Assembly (NCBI RefSeq): GCF_902459465.1
Contig: NC_047062.1
Coordinates: forward strand, 25,909,866 to 25,973,865
Length of the DNA stretch: 64,000 nt
Reading direction: 5' to 3'
Origin: Asterias rubens
Taxonomy: Eukaryota; Echinodermata; Asteroidea; Forcipulatida; Asteriidae
Shown here: positions 1 to 37,953 of the stretch, one piece after another
Numbering within the stretch: the first letter of the stretch is position 1
How the letters are laid out: every line of letters begins with the position of its first letter
Position numbers and translations under genes: made by a program
Notes under the pieces: model-generated
Told to the model about the DNA's origin: nothing
Database searches by the model: none
The model's input: the letters and a program-made list of their open reading frames with translations, nothing else

Positions 1-530
1 ACTGTTTTGATGTGAACCTTATGTTAATATTCCCTCGTTGGGAAAATTCAGGATGTGCTTATAACGTGGCATGACCAACAAGTAATAGGTCAAATTGTGA
101 CCTACATTATGTACTTGTGTTGTACATAACTCCTGTGACTCGGACTCAAAGCACACTGTGATCCAATACAAATCCAGAAATAAAGGAAGACAGACAATGT
201 AAATAATAATATGTCAATAGTAATAATAATAAATAGCATTTATAAAGCGCATTATGACTCACAGATTTCTAAATGCGCCTAAGGGGGTCTCGTCAAAATT
301 ATTCCAGGACAGGTATAGTCGGATAACAATTCTCTGATGTCAAGTTTGTGTTGGATTTCCGTCGGAGAGTATTTCTATAAGAGATATGGTTTTACTTCCT
401 GAAAGGCACACAGATCTCCGACATACTACAGACATGCCCTATACCAATGCACCCTAGTGAGTGATGTTGTCCTTTTGATGATAAAATACATCAATTGTAC
501 TTTACTGTGTTCTATCCATGCGACGTGTTC
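1..530. other. Left edge, no gene found
   Basis: Presumed WDR27 intron or 3' region. 200-265 resembles an AATAATAAT retroposon tail (TTTATAAAGCGCATTATGAC). Nothing else recognised. Confidence 0.4.
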
Positions 531-532
531 CT

Positions 533-924
533 TTAAAGGCAGTGGACACTGATGGTAATTACTCAAATAAATTGTTGGCATAAAACCTTTCTTGGTGACG
601 AGTAATGGGGAGAGGTTGATGGTATACAACATTGTGAGAAACGGCTCCCTCTGAAGTGCCATACATGTAGTTTTCGAGAAAGAAGTAACTTTCCACGAAT
701 TTGATTTTGAGACCTCAGGTTTAGAACTTGAGGTCTCGAAATCAACCATCTAAACGCACACAACTTCGTGTGACAGGGGTGTTTTTTCTTTCATTATTAT
801 CTCGCAACTTCGATGACCGATTGAGCTCAAATTTTCACAGGTTTGTTATTTTATGCATATTATGAGATGCACCACCTGTGAAGGCTAGTCTTTGACAATT
901 ACCAATAGTGTCCACTGACTTTAA
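533..924. mobile_element. Family A foldback element, full length
   Basis: TTAAAGGCAGTGGACACT at the left and AGTGTCCACTGACTTTAA at the right; the centre holds a GAGACCTCA...TGAGGTCTC hairpin. Family A is about 390 bp, has no coding capacity and lies at TTAA. Confidence 0.8.
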
Positions 925-1059
925 TTGTACATGAAGATAAACTTGGTGGCTATTATTAAATGTACTCAATGGCAAAGGGACATGTTTATAGAGCAAGCAC
1001 TTTCTCTTTCACGATAAGTGTCCGGCATATTTCATGTGCAATGCATAGAATTACATTTT

Positions 1060-1408
1060 TAAAGACCATGAACACTATTGGTAATTGTCAAAGACCAGTC
1101 TTCTCACTTGGTGTATCTCAACATATGCATAAAATAACAAACCTGTGAAAATTTTAGCTCAATTGGTCATCGAAGTTGCAAGATAATAATGAAAGAAAAA
1201 AACACCTTGTCACACGAAGTTGTGTGCTTCCAGATGCTTGATTTCGAGACCGCAAATTCTAAATCTGAGGTGTCGAAATCAAATTCGCGGAAACTTACTT
1301 CTTCAGAGGGAGCTGTTTCTCACAATGTTTTATACCATCAACCTCTCCCCATTTCTCACTACCAAGTAAGATTTTATGCTAATAATTATTTTGAGTAATT
1401 ACCATTAA
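1060..1408. mobile_element. Family A element (opposite orientation)
   Basis: Runs from AAAGACCATGAACACTATTGG to GAGTAATTACCATTAACTTAA; joined directly to a second, partial copy. Confidence 0.7.
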
Positions 1409-1715
1409 CTTAAAAACTGACTTGGTAACGAGCATTGGAGAGCTGTTGATAGTTGGGAAAACGACTCCCACTGAAGTAACGTAGTTTTTGAGAAAGAGGT
1501 AATTTCTCACTCAAATAATAAAAGACTTCTAGCTAGAAGTCTTTTATTCCTATCTGGAAGCACACGAATTCGTCCAATAAGGGTGTTGTTTCTCTCATCA
1601 TTTTCTCGCAACTTTGATGACCTACTGAGTCCAAATTTTCACAGGCTTGTTATTTTATGCTTATGATGGGAGACACCAAGTGAGAAAACAGGTCTTTGAC
1701 AATAACCAAACGTGG
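1409..1715. mobile_element. Family A element, partial, with perfect central palindrome
   Basis: Contains a perfect 32-bp palindrome at 1517-1548 centred on TCTAGCTAGA. The ends are degenerate. Confidence 0.65.
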
Positions 1716-1799
1716 ATAGAGAGCACCCATGTTCCAGACAAGCCATTCACAATGACAATACATGGCATAGTCTCCTATCCATCTTCTGTCCAGGGCCCT

Positions 1800-2060
1800 A
1801 CATGTATTTCATGGCTCTGCTTATCACCAAATTCAAATTCTGCGCTTATGATCACCATTCTCTGCGCACTGTACAAGTGCAAAATTTCTGCACTAGCTGT
1901 GTACACGAAAGATGCCTAGTAATGTGGAGTACACACGCAGACAAGCAAAAATTCCTCGCTAATCCATGCAATATGCTTGATGATACACATGTAGCACAAA
2001 ATTCCCTGGTTCTGTCAATGCCAATTCGTTGCTTATTTACAGTAAGCAGAGCCATGAACC
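1800..2060. mobile_element. Foldback element with CATGGCTCTGCTTA ends
   Basis: TTTCATGGCTCTGCTTA (about 1807) pairs with TAAGCAGAGCCATGAA (about 2043). Contains GCACTGTACAAGTGC and the GCCTAGTAATGTGGAGTACA motif. Confidence 0.6.
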
Positions 2061-2084
2061 CTGACTGCATTGTGCTTAACTTAG

Positions 2085-2530
2085 CATTTACAGTGTATAA
2101 TAACAATATAATAACAATATTGGAGTCTTATACCGCCCAAGGAGCGGGAACAAAGATAAACACTTTTAAAGACGGGTTTTGAAGTTTATGAATTATGGGA
2201 CCCATTTATGTGGAACCTAGTGTTTACAAAGTGCTCATCTGAAGGTGCTGCAGCACACTCGGCAGCCACTGCCAGAAACACCGGGCCAGAAATCCCTACT
2301 CTAAGCACACTTAGCCACAAGTACAACTGGATTCTTTTTTTGAGCATTCCAAGACATGGAGCCACATTACATCCCATCTGGTGGACGAAGCAATAATGTT
2401 TGAGTGTCTTGCTCTCGGACACAAGTATCAAGACGGGGAATGGAAACCCACATTCTGCTGATCAGAAACACCAGAGTTTGAGTTCAGTGGGGGAGACTGC
2501 TCGGCCATTGAGCTAACTATCTGCTACCCA
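2085..2530 (-). mobile_element. Retroposon of the same family, diverged
   Basis: TTTACAAAGTGCTCATCTGA, GCAGCCACTGCCAGAAACAC, TGGATTCTTTTTTTGAGC, then a SINE head (ACTGCTCGGCCATTGAGC). Confidence 0.5.
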
Positions 2531-2539
2531 CTGCGGGAC

Positions 2540-2990
2540 TGCATGGCCTTGGCCATGTTGGCCTGGCACCCCCATGCCTCTCTCCAGGCCAAGTGACTCC
2601 GACAGATTGGGATCAATCAGTGATCTTTGATAGCACACTTTTATAAGTTTTGTAGTCTTGCAGGATATTCAGATGTGTATTTCATCAAGCGAAGGATGTG
2701 TGCATTACGGGGATGTGTGAATTTAGATGCCTTCAAAGTCAATGAAAAGATGATCTGTTGACACACTGCTAAAGCATATCAAGATGTTCCAGACTATAGA
2801 TACGTATATCAATTATAGGAGGCAGGGTGAGATAACCCTTGACTGTATCCAAGCTATGTTCCACTTGGCAAAACTTTGGCAAGTATATCGGGGCGACAAG
2901 TCATTCACATATTACGGAGGCCGATTGGTACAGGAAAACTGTTTGACTGAATTGTAGATAACAAATTGAATGTATTTATCTGAGGCATTG
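2540..2990. other. Unassigned, WDR27 intron side
   Basis: No WD40-like exon with matching phase was found on the minus strand here or at 3110-3600, although the missing WDR27 C-terminal exons could in principle be this side of the edge. Confidence 0.3.
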
Positions 2991-2994
2991 TTCA

Positions 2995-3105
2995 TCCATA
3001 GTACAGGATGTCTTTTAGCCAGGGATCACACCCAAGTTTGTGCTACAACCTGGGAAGCGGCCGCCAGGGGATCATCTTAAGAGGATGCGACTTTCACCCC
3101 CTCAT
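2995..3105 (-). mobile_element. SINE fragment, same family as 50462-50690
   Basis: GGGATCACACCCAAGTTTGT and CAACCTGGGAAGCGGC to GGATGCGACTTTC. Confidence 0.55.
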
Positions 3106-3619
3106 TAACCTTCAAGTTTTTTGGGAAATAAATGCACTACTTTTCAATAACTTATTTCACTGGGTAATCGTGTCTTTCTTTTAAACACTACAGAAAGGGT
3201 CGTCAGAGACCAATCACTTAACGGGTCCAGACTACTTAGCCAGACAATGGATAAACCCTAGGGGCATGGTTTCTCTAACAGTCAAAAAGAGTCCAAACTG
3301 AGGATGGGTATGAGCCAGGGGTCACAATCAAAGAGCAGACCAGCTGACAATTAAAGCTTGACCACAAGTGGGTATCATCCTGGCCTGGGGGTTCAACTTG
3401 TGGTGTAGACCTCTTGCACTGGCGTCATACCAGTTTGTTAAGGTGGTTATCTGCCGATTGACTCCAAAAGGAGACTGCTCTGTGTGATGAACGCTTGTTA
3501 AAAACTTTAAAGCACTTGTATGGTACTATGTAGTATGCACAAATGCAAGAATTTTGAAGCTATTCTATTTCAAACAGTCAAATGAATGTTTTGACACTGC
3601 TACCCTACACTGCATACTG

Positions 3620-4071
3620 TTATGCTGCTCTCGCACTGTGGCGAATATGCTAGCGAATGTGCCTCTGAATGGAAATATTTGACATCCGCTCAAACTTGCC
3701 GTGTATTCGAAACTGTTGGTAACAAATTCGGAACGTTCACAAGTCATTCTCCAGCTCCTTACGAAGATCTGTCAATTTAGGAAACACTTCCTAAATTTAA
3801 GCGAATGCTGCAAAGACGGTCATTCGCTGTCCATTTTCGTAAGCATTGGTATGCCATTGGTGACGATGGTAAAGCGTGCGCAAGCGTTGGCAACGTTCGT
3901 TAGCTATTCGTAAGGCAATGGTTAAGCGTTGGTAAGCATTGGTAATTATTGGTAAGGGGAGGTCGAGGAGGAACGAGGACGAGAAAATATTCACTGTCCA
4001 GTCGAAATTTTTGGGGGAAATCACCGCAGAATTCAAATACTTGCATATTCGCCACAGTGTGAGAGCAGCAT
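3620..4071. mobile_element. Foldback element with GCTGCTCTCGCACTGTGGCG ends
   Basis: TGCTGCTCTCGCACTGTGGC at 3620 is inverted at 4044-4071. The interior has many degenerate GTTGGTAA/CATTGGTAA copies between about 3840 and 3955. Confidence 0.75.
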
Positions 4072-4384
4072 TAGACATGTACATGTAGTAAGATCAAAGA
4101 AGAAAGAGAGGGGACCAGTTGCTCTATGAATTGGTTCTCTTTTGCAGGCTACCGAACTTGAGCACGCCCGTACAGTGGATTGACCAGTCACTATTTAAAT
4201 GTGGCATATACTGGCACAAAATAATTAAACGAGTACCAGAGGTTATGAGCGAGCAAAAAAATGGTGTGCCGAGATCGTTCGACCCTGCGATGTTAGACTG
4301 GCATCTCTCAAACAATGATACTTGCATTGCAAGTATTGCTTGACATAAAGGGAACCAGACCACAATGGCCACAAAGTGACACTC

Positions 4385-4640
4385 TCTACTAATAAGGGAA
4401 TAAAAGTGTAGTGATGAGGTCTTCAACGGCTGTTTAAAACCAGCAGGGTGGTGGCCGTGTGATAATGGCCATTTAAGAACGAGTTTTGTGTGCGGGGAAC
4501 AATGTTGTGGGCTAACCCAACCCCGCACAATGCTTTCCGAAAACAACCGGTTATTAATAGCTCCAGCTGGTCATTATCAACCGTTTAAACACCCCCACGT
4601 GTCGCGCTCTCCACCCATAGGAATAGCGAAGCTGTCTGGG
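4385..4640. mobile_element. Family P related element
   Basis: ATAAGGGAATAAAAGTGTAG near the left; GTTTAAACACCCCCACGTG near 4584. Both motifs recur (inverted) in the 19.4-20.3 kb element. It overlaps the intron side of WDR27 exon 17. Confidence 0.5.
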
Positions 4641-4655
4641 GTATTTATGAATCAC

Positions 4656-30990
<26,335 letters not shown>

Positions 30991-31857
30991 TCCTAATCAT
31001 GCTGTAGCCACGGCGAGTAGTGTAGGCTGCATGAGTTTTCCCTTGGATAAGAAAGAAAAAAAAAACACGTTGAAAAACTCACAGTAAAACAAAATTCTGA
31101 TGCTGACTAGGGCAAGCTAGTTGAAACGTTGAGACCAATTTAAGAACTCGCTCTGCAGTTAGTGAAGTTAATATGACAAGTCCCCTCAATTCATTTAACA
31201 CAAATGTAGTAGTTCCGGCAAATTTCCTCCCAGGCAGTAGTTAAAAAGCAGAACATCCCGAATTCCCAAAATCTACCCTGTGGTAGTAGAATCTATAAGC
31301 AAGACAAGTTCTCAACAGAACATAATCCACCCAGCAAATAGATATATACGCATGGTGTTACCGCAAACCAAACAAATAACATTCAAAACATCAAGATATA
31401 TCACAAGGGGGAATGTGGAATTGATTATAATTTGGTCTGCAGAGTGTATAGGTTCGAGTCCTACTCTTGACAATAATTGTGTCCTTAAATGAGACAATTT
31501 AACCATTATTGCTACATCCTTTGGATGGTACATAAAGCCGTACCATGTAGGTCCCCTCTGTTCTGTATTGCACATAAAGGAACCCAGTGCACTTATCATA
31601 ATGAAACAGGGTTTGTAGACAGTTCTCTAATGAACAAACTCTACCTGGCAAGTAGGATACACACATGGTGTTACCGCAAACCAGATAGGGTAGAAAACTC
31701 CAATATCTGCGCTAACTGTGTTAGTAAACGACACCAAGTAAGCACAGAATTCCCTGCTTCTGTCAAGTCATTGCTTATGGAAAGCTGAGTCATGAAATTA
31801 ACATGACTCTTTCAGCTTGAGTTTGGTTTAAGGAGGCTTTAAGGAGGCGACGTGATT

Positions 31858-32474
31858 AGTGTGTTTATGTGTGTGTTTATGTGTCGGCAGTAGTAGCAGG
31901 GCTAGCGTTGGGAGCTTTGGGAGTTGCGGTGCGTGGTGCTGACAGTTGTGTAACCGAGGGGTAGGTTTTATTGGATTATTTTCGGTGTTATTTATGGCAA
32001 GTTGGACGTAGAGACGTGCGGTGATCTACTCCCGTAAGGAGTTCACACTCTATTGTGCATTTTATTGTTTGCTCTGGAGTCCGGGCTTTTATCAGGCCCT
32101 TAAGGCATATTCTATTGTGCATTGTATTGTTTGCTCGGAGTCCGGGATTTTATCAGGCCCTAAAGGCAGCTTTGGTTTTACCGTAAGTGCGGTTCAGTTA
32201 CTTTAAGTTAGTTCCAGTTACCTTAAGGGATTTTCCATTTGCTTAAGGGATTTTCCAGTTGCTTAAGGGATTTCCAGTTACTTGAGGGATTTCGGTGATC
32301 TTAAGTGTTGTCAGTTGCCTTAAGGGACCAATTCTGGCCTTAAGGAAAGGAGGATTACGAAGTGGGAAGCAGGAATTACTGTGCTTTTGTAGAGATAATA
32401 AATAAAACGGATCAATAGTCAATCAGTAACTTGTCTCTGCCCTCACTCCTTGGAAGTCAGTAGTTTCTTACAGT
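31858..32474 (+). repeat. LTR-like region with internal tandem duplications
   Basis: The stretch has a 62-bp tandem duplication (32049-32170, sharing TATTGTGCAT and GAGTCCGGG), then about six degenerate copies of CTTAAGGGATTTTCCAGTT (32200-32335), an AATAAATAAA signal at 32397-32406 and a TTCTTACA end. This looks like a solo LTR, but no target duplication or primer-binding site could be confirmed and the left boundary is uncertain. Confidence 0.35.
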
Positions 32475-32479
32475 TTCTA

Positions 32480-35240
32480 GACCCCCTCCCCCACATTTTT
32501 ATTACATGCGGCGATATATGGTTGCCTAACGACCTCACCACAACTGCCAGCAGGACTACCGCTCGTCTGACGTCCTGTGCTGGTGACCACCAGACGGGAA
32601 TCGCTACAATATACAGATAAGCACACATTCTTGTTGCTAGGGTAGTCGTAATTACAATTAATTATCATACACAAACAATCATCATAAAAACAGCCTCTTG
32701 TTTTTTTAAATAAAAAACTAGGGGGGCCTAAATAAATAAAACAAAATAGGTAGGCCTATGTTTAGGACCTAGATTGTACATACACTTAAATTCATTGCAG
32801 TGGAAATTCTATCCGCCTTTTGTGCTATGGGGACTAAAAGAGCTTGAAGGTGTACGACCTTTGTGGATGCAACAGTAATTATATGAATATAAGTGTGTAC
32901 GTCATAGATTAGAAGTAGAACAGTGATAGTAGAAGTTTGATCTGCCTTTGGCATATTAGTACACATTCACTTTTTACAGGCATGTAATGTATTGAATAAA
33001 AAACTAATACATTTTCATTTATATATTTTAATAAACTAAAACTAAGCCATACATTTGTAGATACAACAATACAATACACGAAATACCATGATAACTTTTA
33101 TTTATTAATAATATTATAAATTAAAGAAGAGTCAAACTCAAATTTCAAACTTCCTTTTAAAAATTAAATTATCATGGTTTGAACATTCAATGTTGCATGT
33201 TCTGTTGAATTTAAGTTCTTGCCAGGCTTGGGTTTAAGTACTGTCAACAATGTCTGGCTCTGGTCACTCGTCAGCATGGTCAACAATGGGCATGGTGGGT
33301 AGACCTACCAAGTCTCACGCTTTAGGCATAAGACTCACGCATTTGAGCTCTGTCTCACGCTCAAACGCACAGCAACCATTTTCTCACGCATTGGGGCCAA
33401 ACCGGGAAAAAAATAAAAATTAACGACAATGCATTGCCAAATCGCACTCGTGTGTACAAAAAACGCAATCTACAATGTTTGCACAATCTTCAGATTGCAC
33501 GCAGTTTATCAGAATCATCAACTTGCTGCCGTACAAACAGAGCGCAAATTTGCAGATTGCGCACGCTTTTGCTTATTGCGCACAAGTTTTTCCCAATTCG
33601 TTTAGCAAATTCGTTATTAAATGCGCTCCACAGCAAAGACACAACAGGCAGAAGAAGGGAGCGGAGGATTTTGGACATCATTTTTAGTCAATTTTATTTT
33701 TATTTTGGGGGGAAATAATCCGACACAATCGTACCTCCACATTAACCATCAACATCTCCTGTGTACCTCATGTGAGTTTTAATTACTCTGAACAGGTTTT
33801 TGATGCATTTTGGAACACTTTTTTGTCCACAATTAATTTAAATTTCTGCAATTTTTTTTATTTTATTAAAAAGCAGAAAAAAAAGTTGGACGGCGATTTC
33901 GAAAGGCCTTCTAAACCCGACAATTTTTTATTTTATTTTTTTTTCGGGGTGGGGAGGTGGTGAGCTTTGAAAGATCTCTGGGTGGGGGTGTTTTTACGCC
34001 GTTGTTTGCTATGCTATGCGATGTGTGCACGGACGCATGACTGTCACTGTGCTGTGGCACTGGGCGGCTGCGGCACCGGCAGCGTGTGGTTTTTACAAAT
34101 AATTGTGCTTTCGCAAAATGTCACAAGCCAAATGTCACACCACAAGATTACAAACCTTTGAACACATAGGCCAATGAAACTACGATGTAAATCTCACGAC
34201 AAAAAGGCCCTGTTCAAAACATAAAAAGTTATAAACTTTTACAACAGACAACTTACCTCCGACATGTCCAATGGTAAAATTAAAAACTGTGTGTCCTCAA
34301 ATTGTGTGGCGCCCTCAAGTGGCAAAGAATCCTACGAAGTAATCTGAGAGATGTCACACAATTTATTTTTATATTTTGTCAGTCAAGAAAGTTGCATGTG
34401 GGCGTGTCAGTTATGATTTAGAAGCATTGTTCTGTTAACTTGTGTTGAGGCACTAGTTATAACGATGATCAACGAGTTATTTCACGTTGAAACTATAAAA
34501 TAATAAGAAAATAAAAAGTAGTGTGAGCCCACAGAGGGCGGCCTTCCACTTTAACGGTGTCATGCGTGATACGGCAAGAGAAAAACTCATGCCAACTGGT
34601 GCTGCAAGACATTATAATCAAAAATAATAAAGGTGTAGAATCTTCAGATTTCAATGAGTGGTGTTGCTAGTTGAATCACGATGAAGCGTATAAAAAGTAT
34701 ACATTGTTTAGGAGAACGGGTCTAAAGTCTTCTCTCTATATTTTGGCTGTCAACTACTGGCGGCGCGGGTCTATGAGCCGCGGTTGACAATAGTGCGGCC
34801 CTGCTTTTTAGAATAAAGTCTAGTACTCAACCAGCGGATGAGTAGGCATATCGAAGTGTGAACACAACAATTATCACGGTTCAACTTATTATGTCGGAAA
34901 GGTTCTCGGGTTGGGGCCATCGTTCCACATCTGACCCGAATCGCAAGTCTAGTTAGTGTGTGCCGGGTCAACTGACACGGGATTAAGTGTGGGACACAAC
35001 CTAGATTCTGCGTCAGTTTGACCAGTTTCTGAGTCACTTGACTCCTCTTGGATCATCAGGTGCCAACAGGACCCGGGAACTCTGGTCAATTTTGACGCAG
35101 GAGTTGCAGTTCACTGGTTGATCAATAGAAAGAATGGTTCGTAGGCCTGCACCGACTTTTACCTATCTTATTTGGATGATTAACATCACATCATCCGTGA
35201 CAACAAAATTGGCTGCTGAATGTGCGCGGCCGAATAATCA
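32480..35240. other. Intergenic, upstream of WDR27 and downstream of the GPCR
   Basis: No gene recognised. CTCACGC occurs four times at 33315-33388 (agTCTCACGC, gACTCACGC, gTCTCACGC, tCTCACGC). Remainder AT-rich. Confidence 0.4.
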
Positions 35241-35289
35241 ATGAACCTGCAGATTGTTTTGGATTTTTTGCAAAAAAAAAAAAAAAAAA

Positions 35290-35577
35290 AAAACAGTTGG
35301 TGGTGGCCGGCAATTGAGATCGATCGGCCATCTGGTTGTACGAGAAATAGTGAAAACCCGATTACACATTACATGATGACAAAACATTGAATAAATCGCT
35401 CACCGGGGAGCGATAAACTCTAAACGGAAAATCAGTTTTATTTATTTCTTATCCAATCAGACAAAAAATTATTTCAAGGCATGTCTTCTCCTAGATCATT
35501 AGACCGGAGTGTAAATTTTAGGTAAAGTGTGATATACATGTACACGATTGTTTTGTTTCTACCATTATTGTTAAAGT
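35290..35577. mobile_element. Family E element, reverse copy
   Basis: TGAGATCGATCGGCCATCTGG and CGCTCACCGGGGAGCG match the reverse of family E. A 22-base A run (35273-35294) precedes it. Confidence 0.6.
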
Positions 35578-35734
35578 CACCTGGAAGTGTTATTTTTTCA
35601 AAATAAAGCATTTGCCACTAATATATGTGTTTTGATGAGTGGAATGTGAATAAACAGTTAACTAAGGCTTAAAAAAATCAGTTCTTATGTTATTTACAAA
35701 TTTAAGAGTAGACCCCGACTCGAGAGGGCGCTGT

Positions 35735-35950
35735 TTGTAACGTCAATCGAGGCAGACTTTGCCTGTAATGCGTAGAGTAAACACAATTGCAAAGTACATG
35801 TACGGACCAAGTCGTGAGTTTGTACGTTTAAAAAAAAAAAAAAAAAAACACTTTTTGAAATGTACCAACTCACGACTTGGACGTACATGTACTTTGCACG
35901 TGTGTTTACTATACGCATTGCAGGCAAAGTCTGCCTCGATTGACGTCACA
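35735..35950. repeat. Long hairpin with A-tract loop
   Basis: Arms of about 95 bp: GACGTCAATCGAGGCAGAC-like on the left is complementary to GTCTGCCTCGATTGACGTC on the right. The loop holds 20 A. It lies between the GPCR and WDR27. Confidence 0.9.
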
Positions 35951-36838
35951 AAAGGGGTAGGCGGAGTCAGCCCCAAAAAAACTTTATATATTTTTTAAAC
36001 ATATAAATCGTGACAAACAATTACTTAAAAAATTGTTTTATTGTTCGTAAGCATATACTCTTATGTTTGAAAGAAAAACAATTCTATTTCCAGGTGACTT
36101 TAAGGTTCCTTTTTAATTTGCATCAGGGATAAATAAAACAACTTGCCTTACACTAATGATTGTGTGATAGCACTGCAGAAGAAAATCACAGGCATGGACA
36201 CGGTAGGTCTCGAACCCACGACCTTTGTCAATCTATTGCAGCGACTTACCGCAACGATAGATGTTAACAAATAGTTGCTTCGATTCGGGGATAATTAAAG
36301 ACGGTTTTACCCTTACATCATATCGTTGCTGTAACCGTCCCGCTGCTAAAATTGCCCGATATTAGGATTCGAACTGCATCTTATAGAAATCGGCGGGAAA
36401 TTGTTTGTTGTTGTAAGACATTATTTTGCTCTAGGTTTGGAAAGGTCGCGGGCTCGAATCCCACCCGAGTAACAACTGTGAATATTTTAAGATGGATGTT
36501 TTGCGTAAGCCGCCGGTACACCAATGATAATTGTCATACATCGTACGACTACTATGGGGACTACTCTAAGGCATCTCGGGTCATCAAAACATGATTCTGT
36601 TGCCATGGATATACAGGTAAACAACTCATGGTTTATTTTCTTCTGCCGTATCATGTTTCACTCACTTTATTTATTTACTCATTTTGAGATAAAGTTGCGG
36701 AAGTCTAAAGGAACCATCCCGGCTTCTATAGCATTGCAAGACGTAGAACTTTATTCATTTTTGTTTCAATTCAAACACACATTCTATTAAGAAACATAAA
36801 CATAAGCGTATGGGCCGTTTTAATAGGGAGAAGCTTTA

Positions 36839-36869
36839 TAAAAAAAAAAAAAAAAAAAAATAAAAAAAA
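36839..36869. repeat. A-rich tract
   Basis: A run of about 20 A, one T, then nine more A. It produces the Phe-rich minus-strand ORFs, which are not genes. Confidence 0.9.
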
Positions 36870-37335
36870 AGCCAGATATACAAAGAAAAAAAACAAACAA
36901 ACAGACAGACAAAAGGACACACATAATGACAAGACACAACAAGTACATGATATTGACGACAAGGTGGCAGGTCAGTTAAAAAGTGACTTGGAAGTACATG
37001 TATTTCCGAATTTTCAATCACTTATGATAAGCTACGCAACGTGACGTCATCGAAACTGCTCGAACCACACGCAATCAGGGCGAGTTGCTCAAACGCACCC
37101 AGATGGGCCCCTCAAGTTTGTTCGGTTTAGCAGGCAGTGATGGTGTTGTTGTTTTGTATCATTATGAACTTATCAATAACAGACTTACGGAATACAACTC
37201 ATGATGCAGTAAAAACATTAATTTTGACTGTCTGTTTATTTATACATTTTTAATTTACCTCAAAAAGCTAAGGGGAATACTAACTGCATTCCTGGTTCTT
37301 TTATGTATCTTGTAAACTAACAGATCCAAACCAAC

Positions 37336-37457
37336 ATGGAGAGAATTTTGTTCCTGTCCTCAAATCAAGACGCTATCCAATTCAAGAAAGTGCTGGAGGG
37401 TTTTAGGGATCGGTGCACATTCCTCGTGTTAAGGTTTCTACATCGTTTTTGTAAAAG
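37336..37457 (+). CDS. Possible unassigned 5' coding exon
   Basis: An ATG opens 40 codons (MERILFLSSN... to ...LHRFCK) that end at a good GTAAGT donor in phase 2, with a CAG acceptor 13 bases before the ATG. The predicted peptide has no motif I recognise and no downstream exon was found. It sits on the opposite strand, about 500 bases past the GPCR stop. It may be a chance ORF or an exon of an antisense or non-coding transcript. Confidence 0.2.
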
Positions 37458-37953
37458 GTAAGTTCAGTAAGTTCTTGAAACTAACAAAATATGAATGTAT
37501 GATCTATATATAAAATGATAAACCGTTGTGCATCGGAACACATAATCTAAAAGAGGTCGGTGCCACATTCGTTTCACCCAAACTCCTCTTGTTTGTTCCC
37601 ATCGAAAGATCTTCTTCTCTCATATAGATGGATTGCATATGACGTCATTGACCACCATCTGTGATAAAAAGTGCACGTAAGGAAGGTTGCGGTCCTTTTC
37701 GAAACTACGGCTTCGGTTCCAGATTCGGCTCAGGCTAGCAATTGGTTGTTTTGGCAACTGCGCTGCTTCGCGTACGCGCTCAGGACTTCAGACGAGAAAA
37801 GGAGCCATGAAGACAAATCCAAAGCCGAAGCCGTGGTTTCGAAAAGGGCCCATCATTAGCTAAGAATTGCACAAGCGCGTACACTACAACACGCGTGGAC
37901 TTTTCCACTGTTCAAATATGGCGGTCGATGACACATCCCCATGTGCGGTCCAT

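Noticed and set aside
1..4650. Missing C-terminal WDR27 exons
   Set aside because: I searched the minus strand for a phase-2 exon with WD40 character and found none I could support; they are assumed to be off the window.
36180..36480. tRNA-like words (GGTCTCGAACCC, GGCTCGAATCCC)
   Set aside because: B-box-like matches without a foldable cloverleaf; probably decayed SINE pieces.
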